Source: an uncultured Acidocella sp. (GTDB taxonomy: Bacteria; Pseudomonadota; Alphaproteobacteria; Acetobacterales; Acetobacteraceae). Taken from it: a stretch of 64,000 nt of DNA. The position numbers and the translations under genes are program-made. Shown here in pieces: positions 16,636 through 24,407 of this stretch (position 1 is the first letter of the stretch; every line of letters begins with the position of its first letter). Where the stretch lies: contig NZ_CAMIIE010000012.1 in assembly GCF_946222605.1 (NCBI RefSeq), forward strand, positions 1 through 64,000. Direction: 5' to 3'. The notes under the pieces are model-generated. The model did not search any database, was not told where the DNA came from, and saw only the letters and a list, made by a program, of their open reading frames with translations.

Positions 16636-17408
16636 AGGGCAAACGGGTTTTCATCACCGGGGCGGCGGGTGGCATCGGCCGCGCCACGGCGGAAAAATGC
16701 GCCGCCGAGGGGGCGCGGGTGATCTGCGCCGATCTGCACGCAAACACCGCCGAGGCGGTGGCCGCCACGATCCGCGCGGGCGGCGGCGAGGCCTTCGCGG
16801 TGGCGGGCGATCTGACGCAGGAGGAGGCCTGCGCCGCGATGATCGCCCAATCCGTGCGGCATTTCGGCGGGCTGGATGTGATTTTCAACAATGCCGGCAT
16901 CTGCCGCACTGACGATGCCGGGCCGGTGGAGACCACGCTGGAAAGCTGGAACGCCACCCTCGCCGCCAACCTCACTTCGGTTTTTCTCTGCTGCAAGGCG
17001 GCGATTCCGCATCTGCTCGCTTCCGGCAACGGCGTCATCATCAACAACGCCTCCATCGTCGCGCTGGTCGGCTCCGCCTTTCCGCAGATCGCCTACACCG
17101 CCGCGAAAGGCGGCGTGCTGGCGATGACGCGTGAGATCGCCATCATGTATGCAAGGCAGCAGCTGCGCGCCGTCGCCATCTGCCCTGGCCCCACCGCGAC
17201 GCCTTTGGTGAAGGCGTTTCTGGCGGATGAAGAGGCCTGGGCGCTGCGCCGGCGCTATATCCCGATGGGCCGCCTCGCCGAGCCCGCCGAGATCGCCAAC
17301 CTTGTCGCATTCCTGGCATCCGATGACGCCAGCTTCATTACCGGCTCCGCCTACACGATCGATGGCGGCCTCACCGCCTCCTATGTCATCGATGACTCGC
17401 AAATTTGA
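16626..17408 (+). CDS. SDR-family NAD(P)-dependent oxidoreductase
   Basis: 260 aa classical short-chain dehydrogenase. TGAAGGIG (residues 11-18) is the nucleotide-binding loop, CADLH ends strand 2 with an aspartate that favours NAD(H), NNAG is the structural motif, and YTAAKGG holds the catalytic Tyr and Lys. The C-terminal DDASFITGSAYTIDGG is typical. The start overlaps the 3' end of the TIM-barrel gene by ten bases, so the pair is translationally coupled. The substrate is unknown. Confidence 0.92.
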   Translation: MRLKGKRVFITGAAGGIGRATAEKCAAEGARVICADLHANTAEAVAATIRAGGGEAFAVAGDLTQEEACAAMIAQSVRHFGGLDVIFNNAGICRTDDAGPVETTLESWNATLAANLTSVFLCCKAAIPHLLASGNGVIINNASIVALVGSAFPQIAYTAAKGGVLAMTREIAIMYARQQLRAVAICPGPTATPLVKAFLADEEAWALRRRYIPMGRLAEPAEIANLVAFLASDDASFITGSAYTIDGGLTASYVIDDSQI

Positions 17409-17512
17409 AAATAACGAGCTTCTTAAAAGCACCTTCATGACATCGAATATGCTTGCGCGGGCGGCACCGCATGCCGACTCTCAGGGTTCCAAAACCCCGA
17501 GGAGACACCAGC

Positions 17513-18247
17513 ATGTTCTACCACAGAAAAGAACTCTTCTATCCCGTGAATGTCGGCACGCCGGATCCGCAATTCGGCCAGTTTCTGCTGGAACAATTCG
17601 GCGGCGCCACCGGCGAGCTCACCGCCGCCCTGCAATATTGGGTGCAGTCCTTCCATGTCGAAAATCCGGCGCTGCGCGACATGCTGCAGGATATCGCGCT
17701 GGAGGAATTCAACCATCTGGAAATGGTCGGCAAGCTGATCACCCAGCACACCGCCAAGCTCGACCAGACCAAGGTCTACGAGGCGCCGCTTTTCAAAATG
17801 AAAGGCATCGGGCCGCATTTCGTCGACAGCCAGGGCTCGGCCTGGACCGCGACCTACATCAACGAGGGTGGCAACGTGGTGCGCGATCTGCGCGCCAATA
17901 TCGCGGCGGAAGGCGGGGCCCGGCAGACCTACGAGGCGCTGCTGAAATGCACCAAGGACAAGGGCACCATCGACGCGCTGACGCATCTGCTCACCCGCGA
18001 AATCACCCACACCAACATGTTCATGAAAGCGCTCGACGCCATCGGCAAACTCGACGATCCGATGTTCGGCAATGTCAAGCCGGACGACACGGTGGATGTG
18101 GTGTTCAATCTCAGCCAGGGCGAGGAGGGACGCGGCCCCTGGAACGAGGCGCCGTTCGACTATATCGAAAACCCGCAGCCCAAGGGCAAGATTCCCGCCT
18201 CCCCGGCCAATCCGGACGACGAGAAAATCCATCTCGCCGCCGAATAA
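17513..18247 (+). CDS. Manganese catalase
   Basis: 244 aa from the ATG at 17513, chosen for the strong GAGGAGA just upstream. The dimanganese ligands of the family can be placed at Glu35 (GGATGELTAALQYW), Glu65 and His68 (LEEFNHLEM), Glu133 (NIAAEGGARQTYE) and His166 (TREITHTNM). The enzyme splits hydrogen peroxide to water and oxygen without haem. It is slightly shorter than the Lactobacillus/Thermus enzymes (about 265-300 aa). Preceded by a 104-bp gap that presumably holds the promoter; dinB follows after a hairpin. Confidence 0.95.
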   Translation: MFYHRKELFYPVNVGTPDPQFGQFLLEQFGGATGELTAALQYWVQSFHVENPALRDMLQDIALEEFNHLEMVGKLITQHTAKLDQTKVYEAPLFKMKGIGPHFVDSQGSAWTATYINEGGNVVRDLRANIAAEGGARQTYEALLKCTKDKGTIDALTHLLTREITHTNMFMKALDAIGKLDDPMFGNVKPDDTVDVVFNLSQGEEGRGPWNEAPFDYIENPQPKGKIPASPANPDDEKIHLAAE

Positions 18248-18256
18248 CATCGCCGC

Positions 18257-18278
18257 GGGCGGGCTGAGATGCCCGCCC
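18257..18278 (+). promoter_or_regulatory. Hairpin covering the dinB start codon
   Basis: GGGCGGGC (18257-18264) pairs with GCCCGCCC (18271-18278) around TGAGAT. The dinB ATG (18269-18271) lies in the loop and right arm, and the presumed ribosome site is in the left arm. It could end the catalase transcript or restrict dinB translation; there is no T-tract. Confidence 0.45.
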
Positions 18279-19528
18279 TCTGCCGCGATTGCGACGCGAT
18301 CTGCCAAGGCCCCGCCTGCATCAAATGCGGCGGGGTGCGAATTGTTTCGCACCCAGAGCTGTTTACCTTGTCGATCGCTCATATCGATTGCGATGCCTTC
18401 TACGCCGCGGTGGAAAAGCGCGACCATCCGGAATTGCGCGACAAACCGGTGATCGTTGGCGGCGGGGTGCGCGGCGTGGTCTCCACCTGCTGCTATATCG
18501 CGCGCATCCATGGCGTGCGCTCCGCGATGCCGATGTTCAAGGCCAGGCAGCTTTGCCCCAACGCCGTGGTGCTGCGCCCGGACATGGCGAAATATGCCAC
18601 CGTCTCGCGCCAGGTGCGGGAGATGATGGAGGCGCTGACCCCGCTGGTGCAGCCGCTTTCCATCGATGAAGCCGCCCTCGACCTCTCCGGCACCCAGGCC
18701 CTGCACGGCGCGCCGCCGGCCATCGTGCTGACCCGTCTGGCACGGCGGATCGAAACGGAGCTCGGCATCACCATCTCCATCGGGCTGGCGCGCAACCGCA
18801 TGCTGGCCAAGCTGGCGGCCGAGCGCGGCAAGCCGCGCGGCTTTGCCGTGCTGGGCGAGGAAGCGGCGAAGCTGCTGGCCAATGAGAAGGTCGGGCTGCT
18901 GCCCGGCATCGGCCCGGCCCAGGTGAAAAAGCTGGAAGCCATGGGGCTGATCACCATCGCCCAGCTCGCCGCGCTGGAGCCGGCCCAGGCCGCCAGGCTC
19001 GGCAATGAGGGGCCGGCGCTGGTCGCCCGCGCCCGGCTGGAGGATAACCGCCCCATCCGGGCTGAGCGCGAGAGCAAATCCATCAGCGCCGAAACCACCT
19101 TCGAGACCGATCTCTCCGACCGCACCGCGCTGGAAGCCGCGCTCTGGCCGCTCTGCGAGAAGCTGGGGCGGCGCCTGCACCGCGAGGATGTCGCCGCCGC
19201 CGGTCTGGTGCTGAAGCTGAAAACCGCGGATTTCCAGCAGCGCACCCGCAGCCAGCGCCTGCCCGCCCCCACCCGCCTGCCCGAGACCATCTTCGAAGCC
19301 GCCCAGGCCCTGCTGGCCGCGGAGGCCACCGGCACACGCTTCCGGCTCATCGGCATCGGCGCAGCACCTTTGGCCCCGGCCGCCCAGGCGGATCTGGGCG
19401 ATCTGGCCGATACCGCAACGCCGCGCCGCCGCGCCCGGCAGGACGCCATCGACGCCTTGCGCTCGCGCTTTGGGGAACAGGCCGTTCAGCGCGGCCGCAG
19501 CTTGCGCCCGCCCAGGGGGAAGGATTAA
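18269..19528 (+). CDS. dinB: DNA polymerase IV (Y-family) with N-terminal Cys cluster
   Basis: 419 aa. The catalytic palm starts at about residue 34 with HIDCDAFYAAVE, and SIDEAALDLSG carries the second metal-binding pair (the usual SIDEAYLD has Tyr). SIGLARNRMLAKLAA, a helix-hairpin-helix (LLPGIGPAQVKKLEAMG) and a little-finger domain follow. Before the palm is an extension with CRDCDAIC and CIKCGG, a likely zinc knuckle seen in a subset of alphaproteobacterial Pol IV. No C-terminal beta-clamp motif was recognised. It performs error-prone lesion bypass. Start codon lies in a hairpin. Confidence 0.92.
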   Translation: MPALCRDCDAICQGPACIKCGGVRIVSHPELFTLSIAHIDCDAFYAAVEKRDHPELRDKPVIVGGGVRGVVSTCCYIARIHGVRSAMPMFKARQLCPNAVVLRPDMAKYATVSRQVREMMEALTPLVQPLSIDEAALDLSGTQALHGAPPAIVLTRLARRIETELGITISIGLARNRMLAKLAAERGKPRGFAVLGEEAAKLLANEKVGLLPGIGPAQVKKLEAMGLITIAQLAALEPAQAARLGNEGPALVARARLEDNRPIRAERESKSISAETTFETDLSDRTALEAALWPLCEKLGRRLHREDVAAAGLVLKLKTADFQQRTRSQRLPAPTRLPETIFEAAQALLAAEATGTRFRLIGIGAAPLAPAAQADLGDLADTATPRRRARQDAIDALRSRFGEQAVQRGRSLRPPRGKD

Positions 19529-19556
19529 AACCCGACGGCTTCAGGGGATTTTAACG

Positions 19557-20060
19557 ATGAGCGCTGCCGTAGATACCAGCCTGTTCCGCGAGGCGATGGC
19601 CCGCATGGGCGCCGCCGTTAACATCATCACCACGCGCGGCCCGCAGGGTGATGTCGGCATGACCGTCTCGGCCGTCTGCTCGGTGACCGACAGCCCGGCC
19701 ACGCTGCTGGTCTGCATCAACCGCACCAGCCGCCAATATGAGGCCTTCAAGGAAGCCGGCATCATCTGCGTGAATGTGCTGGCGCATGAGCATGAGGCGC
19801 TCTCCCCGATCTTCGCCGGCAAGGGCGATCTCGGCATGGAAGAGCGCTTCAGCCATGGAAGCTGGATCCGCCTTGTCACCGGCGCCCCGGCGCTTGAGGC
19901 CGCCACCGCCAGCCTGGACTGCAAAGTGGTGCAGCAGACCGAGGTGGGCACCCATACCGTGTTCTTCTGCGAGGTGCAGGCCATCCATCTCGGCCCGACC
20001 GGCTCCGGGCTGGTGTATCATGGCCGGGCCTATCATCAGATTCTGGCGAAGCTGGGGTAA
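19557..20060 (+). CDS. Flavin reductase-like protein (split-barrel FMN-binding family)
   Basis: 167 aa from the ATG at 19557 with AGGGGA upstream. FREAMARMGAAVNIITTRGPQGDVGMTVSAVCSVTDSPATLLVCINRTS is the diagnostic start of the HpaC/RutF/SnaC flavin reductase domain. These enzymes reduce FMN or FAD with NAD(P)H for a partner monooxygenase. No monooxygenase gene is adjacent, so the partner is unknown. The TAA stop is the first base block of the following hairpin repeat. Confidence 0.88.
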   Translation: MSAAVDTSLFREAMARMGAAVNIITTRGPQGDVGMTVSAVCSVTDSPATLLVCINRTSRQYEAFKEAGIICVNVLAHEHEALSPIFAGKGDLGMEERFSHGSWIRLVTGAPALEAATASLDCKVVQQTEVGTHTVFFCEVQAIHLGPTGSGLVYHGRAYHQILAKLG

Positions 20061-20110
20061 AGTCTTGGGGGCTTTTTGAAAAAAGCCCCCAAACCCCCAA
20101 AAACTTTTAC
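20058..20110. repeat. Shortened hairpin repeat between convergent genes
   Basis: A degenerate left arm (TAAAGTCTTGGGGG) is followed by TTGGGGGCTTTTT/AAAAAGCCCCCAA (20065-20092) and the right arm CCCCCAAAAACTTTTA (20094-20109). It has one hairpin instead of three. It lies between the flavin reductase stop and gshB, which converge, and would terminate both. Confidence 0.75.
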
Positions 20111-20113
20111 GAC

Positions 20114-21061
20114 TCAGGCGGCGCGGAGTGTCTCGATTTTCGCCAAAATCGCCGCCGCGAGATTAAGGCCGTCGAACCGGGCGATCTGCTGCAGCCCGGT
20201 CGGTGAGGTAACGTTGATCTCGGTGAGATAATCGCCGATCACGTCGATCCCGGTGAATAGCAGCCCCTGCGCCTTCAAGGTCGGGCCGATCGCCGCACAA
20301 ATTTCCTGCTCGCGCGCCGTCAGCCTGGTCGGCTCCGCCTTGCCGCCGGCATGCATGTTGGAACGCGAATCACCCTCCGCCGGCACCCGGTTGATCGCCC
20401 CCAGCGGCTCGCCATCGATCAGGATGATCCGCTTATCCCCCTTGCGCACCGCCGGCTCGTAGCGCTGCACCATCAGCGGCTCGCGCGAGGCGGCGAAGAA
20501 CATGTCCAGCAGCGAGCCGAGATTCTCATCATCCGGCTTGATCCGGAACACCCCGATGCCGCCATTGCCGAACAGCGGCTTCACGATAATATCCTTATGC
20601 AGCGCCCGGAAATCCCGGATCGCGCCGCGATCCCAGGAAATCAGCGTCGGTGGCATCAGCTGCGGGAAATGCGTCACCAGCAGCTTCTCCGGCGCGTTGC
20701 GCACGGAAGCCGGGTTGTTCACCACCAGCGTTTTGGGGTGGATATGCTCCAGCAGATGCGTCGCGGTGATATAGGCCATGTCGAAGGGCGGGTCCTGGCG
20801 CATCAGCACCACATCCATGCTGCCCAGATCGATCACCTGCTCATCGGCGAATTTATAATGCGCGCCAGCCTCGTTGCGCACCTCCACCGGCCGCACCCGG
20901 GCTTTCAGCACGGCGCCGTCCAGCCACATATGCGGCACTTCATAATGCCAGAGTCGATGGCCCCGGGCCTGGGCTTCCAGCATCAGCGCGAAGGTGGAAT
21001 CGCCGGTAATATCGATGCTGTGCAGGGGGTCCATCTGCACGGCGATGTTCAAAGACGCCAT
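20114..21061 (-). CDS. gshB: Glutathione synthetase
   Basis: 315 aa, standard length. LNIAVQMDPLHSIDITGDSTFALMLEAQARGH is the typical N-terminus, PLFGNGGIGVFRI is the ATP-grasp glycine-rich loop, and the C-terminal EINVTSPTGLQQI holds the metal-binding Glu/Asn. The enzyme joins gamma-glutamylcysteine and glycine using ATP. It is transcribed away from the next lipoprotein gene start, being downstream of it on the same strand by about 31 bp, so they may be cotranscribed. Confidence 0.96.
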   Translation of the reverse strand: MASLNIAVQMDPLHSIDITGDSTFALMLEAQARGHRLWHYEVPHMWLDGAVLKARVRPVEVRNEAGAHYKFADEQVIDLGSMDVVLMRQDPPFDMAYITATHLLEHIHPKTLVVNNPASVRNAPEKLLVTHFPQLMPPTLISWDRGAIRDFRALHKDIIVKPLFGNGGIGVFRIKPDDENLGSLLDMFFAASREPLMVQRYEPAVRKGDKRIILIDGEPLGAINRVPAEGDSRSNMHAGGKAEPTRLTAREQEICAAIGPTLKAQGLLFTGIDVIGDYLTEINVTSPTGLQQIARFDGLNLAAAILAKIETLRAA

Positions 21062-21092
21062 TTTGTCCTCATGACTGACTAGCCTTAGGCTA

Positions 21093-21467
21093 TCAGGAGG
21101 AGGCGTTGCGCTCCAGAGCCGCCGCCGCGACAGGATGTTCCAGGCTCATCATGCAGCTTTGCGGGTCATCCCCGGCATCCGCCACCGCCGCCGCCACGCG
21201 CGGCACGCCATGCGCATCCGGATAGAGGAACACATTCATGCCGCAGATCGGCGAATGATACAGCCAGACCTGCGCCTGCCCGTCCGTGCGGCGCAGCGAG
21301 GGCTGGCCGAAATCCGCATTCAGCACCTGCGGCGTCGAGCCTTTCAGGGCTTGTTCCGATTGTGGCAGATCATTGCTGGCGGCGATTTTCGGCGGCGCCG
21401 CACAGGCGCCTAAGCCCCCCAGCCCGGCCAGCGTGAATAAAATCCGGAAAACAGCCCGCTTCGCCAT
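21093..21467 (-). CDS. Small lipoprotein of unknown function
   Basis: 124 aa from the ATG at 21467 (MAKRAVFRILFTLAGLGGLGACAAP). The hydrophobic stretch ends in a lipobox LGAC with Cys22, so the product is probably a membrane-anchored lipoprotein. The mature part contains STPQVLNADFGQPSLRRTDGQAQVWLYHSPICGMNVFLYPD, which is reminiscent of BamE/SmpA-like small domains, plus a second cysteine pair. An earlier ATG at 21530 would bury the signal. Upstream of gshB on the same strand. I do not recognise a named gene. Confidence 0.75.
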   Translation of the reverse strand: MAKRAVFRILFTLAGLGGLGACAAPPKIAASNDLPQSEQALKGSTPQVLNADFGQPSLRRTDGQAQVWLYHSPICGMNVFLYPDAHGVPRVAAAVADAGDDPQSCMMSLEHPVAAAALERNASS

Positions 21468-21687
21468 GAAAGCCCTGGGGAAAACAAAAAAACCCTGCTC
21501 TCCCTTATCAAAACCCGAAGCGGCTTGCACCGGGGCCTAACAAGTTATCAACAATTTTTTTTGCTGAAAATCCCGCCGAGAATTGTCACATTGAAATCAA
21601 GAGGCCGCCTTAATCATGCCTTTGTTGCAATGCACTGTAACAAACATGGACATAGCGTCCGAGCGTTTTCGAACAGAGGGTAAATCA

Positions 21688-21855
21688 ATGCCTGCCAATA
21701 TGCTGAAGACCGAGGCCGAACTTCGCAACGCCGTGATCGACCGGCTGATCGCGGCATCTCTGAACGATGGCAAGCCCGCCCGTGAGGCGACGCTGGAGCG
21801 CTGGCGCGCCCTGGGCACCCAAAAACTGCCGACGGCCGAGAGCGCCAGCCGCTAA
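21688..21855 (+). CDS. Small hypothetical protein
   Basis: 55 aa from the ATG at 21688 (MPANMLKTEAELRNAVIDRLI), with GAGGG upstream; longer readings start at 21616 or 21646. Predicted helical, with alternating charge, and no known motif. It stands alone between the lipoprotein gene on the other strand and msrB. The codon use matches neighbouring genes, which favours a real gene, but no function can be suggested. Confidence 0.55.
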   Translation: MPANMLKTEAELRNAVIDRLIAASLNDGKPAREATLERWRALGTQKLPTAESASR

Positions 21856-21993
21856 ACCGCCGCGCCGGCGCCGCATCGCGCCTGCACATGCTGGCCAGCC
21901 GCGAGGCTGGTCCCTGCAACGGGAGCTGATACCCGTTGGCTCATCGAAGCCGCCTCCTTATATTACGGGCAGACCTGCCCCAAGGAGACGGCC

Positions 21994-22404
21994 ATGAGCA
22001 CAGACAGCAAGACTGTCTTTCCCTTTACATTATCGGATGCCGAGTGGCGCGCGCGCCTGACGCCCGACCAATATGCCATTCTGCGCGAGCACGCGACCGA
22101 GCGGCCCGGCACCTGCGCGCTGAATTATGAGAAGCGCGCCGGCAGCTTCGGCTGTGCCGGCTGCGGACAGACCCTGTTCATCTCCGGCACCAAGTTCGAG
22201 AGCGGCACCGGCTGGCCCAGCTTCAACGATCCGGTTGAGGGCGCCATTGGCACCACCATCGACCGCAGCCACGGCATGATTCGCATCGAGGCGCATTGCA
22301 GCAATTGCGGCGGCCATCTCGGCCATGTGTTCGAGGACGGCCCGCCGCCCACCGGGCTGCGCTATTGCATCAATGGCGAAGTGCTGGATTTCCACCCGGC
22401 CTGA
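21994..22404 (+). CDS. msrB: Peptide-methionine (R)-S-oxide reductase
   Basis: 136 aa. The zinc ligands are Cys54/Cys57 (CAGC) and Cys102/Cys105 (CSNC), and the catalytic Cys125 is in GLRYCINGEVLDF. The signature GTGWPSFNDP is present. MsrB repairs the R-form of oxidised methionine in proteins using thioredoxin. AAGGAGA precedes the ATG. It is monocistronic and followed by an intrinsic terminator. Confidence 0.97.
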   Translation: MSTDSKTVFPFTLSDAEWRARLTPDQYAILREHATERPGTCALNYEKRAGSFGCAGCGQTLFISGTKFESGTGWPSFNDPVEGAIGTTIDRSHGMIRIEAHCSNCGGHLGHVFEDGPPPTGLRYCINGEVLDFHPA

Positions 22405-22415
22405 AGCGAAACCAG

Positions 22416-22454
22416 AACAGGGTCTTCAGCCTTTGGCCGAAGACCCTGTTTTTT
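22416..22454 (+). terminator. Intrinsic terminator of msrB
   Basis: AACAGGGTCTTC pairs with GAAGACCCTGTT around an 11-base loop and is followed by TTTTATT. It begins 12 bp after the msrB stop. Confidence 0.85.
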
Positions 22455-22460
22455 ATTCTC

Positions 22461-22566
22461 CTAGAGCAATATGTGTTTAGGTTGACGCGCCAGCGTCAAA
22501 ATAAACACATGAAATTGCTCGCTAAAACAAAATTTAGAGCATCAAGCTAAAAGCTTGATGCTCTAG
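22461..22566 (+). repeat. 106-bp CTAG-ended repeat, copy 1
   Basis: Begins CTAGAGCAAT and ends GATGCTCTAG. The first hairpin spans 22464-22520 (GAGCAAT...ATTGCTC outer, ATGTGTTTA/TAAACACAT and TTGACGC/GCGTCAA inner). The second is a 14-bp stem, 22535-22548/22552-22565. It is identical base for base to the reverse complement of 47179-47284. It sits between the msrB terminator and the terminator of the RTX-like gene. Confidence 0.95.
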
Positions 22567-22589
22567 ACCGGACCTCAGCCATCAAGCAA

Positions 22590-22625
22590 AAAAAAACCTG
22601 CCTTGGCGTGCCAAGGCAGGTTTCC
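22590..22625 (-). terminator. Intrinsic terminator of the RTX-like gene
   Basis: AACCTGCCTTGG/CCAAGGCAGGTT with loop CGTG (22595-22622) is preceded by A8, which is a U-tract for minus-strand transcription. The gene stop is at 22647. Confidence 0.88.
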
Positions 22626-22646
22626 AGGTGAGATCCGGGAGCCGGA

Positions 22647-24017
22647 TTAGATGAAAGTGATCACATTGTGGGCGCCGTTGACGCTCACCTGGCTCGTGGT
22701 CACGTTCGAGAGGGTGATCACTGTGTTGTCGGACAGCAGGATCTGCGTGCCGCCCGTCAGACCAGCCTGGACGCTCTCAACCGACGGGCCACCGGCGCCG
22801 TTGGTGACAGACTGCAGCAGCTTGATGGTGTCGTTGCCGCTGAAATCATTGATGGTGAAGGAGGAGCCGCCAAAGGTCAGCGCCTGGCCACCCGTTGTGG
22901 TGTAGGTGCCGAGCACGTCGAACACGTTCTGCGAACCGGAGACGGTGGAACCGGTCAGGGTCGTGGCGTCGACATTGCCGATCAGGAAGCTCTGGTTGCC
23001 GGAGCCGCCCGCGGAGGCGAGACCGCCAACCGCCTGGATGGAGCCAATGCCAGGCTCTTCAAGACCAAGATAGAAGCCGTTCACGGTGCCGGCACCCATC
23101 AGCGTCTCGCCGCCGGCGCCGCTGAACAGCCGGTTGTCGGCGCCACCAGCGATCAGGGTGTCGCCTTGGCCACCGCCAACCAGGGTCGAGCTGCCGGTGC
23201 CGCCATTGATGGAATTAAAACCGCCGCGGCCGCCGACATAGAAGCCGCCGCCGCTGCCACCGAACACGGTGAGGGAGTTCGGGGCAAACACCGCCTGGCC
23301 GCCACCCGTGGTGTAGGAGCCGGAGAAAATGGTCTGCGCCTGGGAGGAGGCGTTCACGAAGTCCAGGTTACCACCGGCGTTGGTGTGGAACACCACGCTG
23401 ACCTTGGAATTACCGGTCGCGGTCACGGTCGCGACATCGCCGCCGCCGAGGAAGACGGAGGTGGTGGCATTGCCGGTCGCTGTCACGGTCTCGACACCGT
23501 TGGTGCCGTTGAAGTTCAGCGTGTCGTTGCCCGCGGAGGTCACATTGTAGCTGGAGCCACTGCCGGTCGCGTTCAGCGAGTCAGCGCCGCCGGCAGCGAA
23601 GATCGAGCCGGTGCCGCCGCCAACATTATAGGTGACATTGCTGTTCCCGCCGAAGATCGCGACGGAGGTGGAGGCCACGCCATCGACAGTCACGCTGCCC
23701 GGAACCTGCACGAACAGGTCGGTGGTGCCGGCGGCGACACTCGCCACGCCAGTCGCGGCGCCGTTGGTGGAGGCGCCAACGGAGTCAACATTGGTGATTT
23801 CGGTGAAATGCGGCGCACCGGTGATGCTGATATTGAACGCCGTACCGGCGGCGATATCGTTATTGGTGAAGCTTGCGGTCCCACCGGTCACGGACGCCGT
23901 AACGCCGTTCAGATAGGTCTGCAACAGAGTGTTAACCGAGCTCGACAGAGCGGACGGAACACTGAGAATACCATTCTGGCCGTTAAACGCGCCACCTACA
24001 GTCAAAAATCCGCTCAT
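22647..24017 (-). CDS. Large glycine/serine/threonine-rich RTX-like secreted or surface protein
   Basis: 456 aa, almost free of Lys, Arg and Cys and strongly enriched in Gly, Ser, Thr, Asn and Val, as in type-I-secreted or surface proteins. Short GG-x-G-x-D-like elements occur (GGGQGDTLIAGGADNRLFSGAGGETLMGAG), resembling calcium-binding RTX nonapeptides, plus a beta-helix-like series of TGNxTTSVFLGGG repeats. No N-terminal signal peptide is visible, which fits a C-terminal type I secretion signal (ends HNVITFI). AGGGG precedes the ATG. No type I transporter genes are in the window. It could be an adhesin or S-layer-like protein. Confidence 0.75.
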   Translation of the reverse strand: MSGFLTVGGAFNGQNGILSVPSALSSSVNTLLQTYLNGVTASVTGGTASFTNNDIAAGTAFNISITGAPHFTEITNVDSVGASTNGAATGVASVAAGTTDLFVQVPGSVTVDGVASTSVAIFGGNSNVTYNVGGGTGSIFAAGGADSLNATGSGSSYNVTSAGNDTLNFNGTNGVETVTATGNATTSVFLGGGDVATVTATGNSKVSVVFHTNAGGNLDFVNASSQAQTIFSGSYTTGGGQAVFAPNSLTVFGGSGGGFYVGGRGGFNSINGGTGSSTLVGGGQGDTLIAGGADNRLFSGAGGETLMGAGTVNGFYLGLEEPGIGSIQAVGGLASAGGSGNQSFLIGNVDATTLTGSTVSGSQNVFDVLGTYTTTGGQALTFGGSSFTINDFSGNDTIKLLQSVTNGAGGPSVESVQAGLTGGTQILLSDNTVITLSNVTTSQVSVNGAHNVITFI

Positions 24018-24407
24018 AATAACCCCTTAAAATCTCCACCTTTACGCGTTTAGTACCGCCTCCGAAGCGGAATTGCAAGGAAAAGGCCACCTCAGATTGT
24101 TAAGAACGTGTTGCGAAGCACAAAAATTTTTGCCCCAAAAAATGGATTTTATTGATGTTATTGATTAGAAGGCCATTAAAAAAACAAAGCGAGCCGCTAC
24201 GCCCGAGAAAAACTGACTATTATTGTAGACTTATTTCTTTTTGTTAGACAAGTCTCTGTTTTTTCGTTTTTTCTACAAAACAAGCTTCATTCTTGGAACT
24301 TCGTCTAAATAATGTCGAATTTTGGTCGTTCCGACACCGTTCTTGCAGCCCCGTTTTCATGACCCAAAGGACATAATTTCCTTTTCTTAATTCAGCCTTT
24401 AACCGTT
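24018..24407 (-). promoter_or_regulatory. 390-bp AT-rich leader/promoter region of the RTX-like gene
   Basis: No gene is present here. The stretch is clearly AT-rich against a GC-rich background, with A and T runs, and contains the inverted pair AGACTT/AAGTCT (24227-24232 and 24250-24255). It separates the end of the ClC gene from the start of the RTX-like gene on the same strand, so it must hold that gene's promoter and a possible long 5' untranslated region. I could not place -35/-10 elements with confidence. Confidence 0.55.

Noticed and set aside
22461..22566. Riboswitch or small RNA gene
   Set aside because: The exact inverted copy at 47179 and further family members show a dispersed repeat; no promoter or riboswitch core was recognised.
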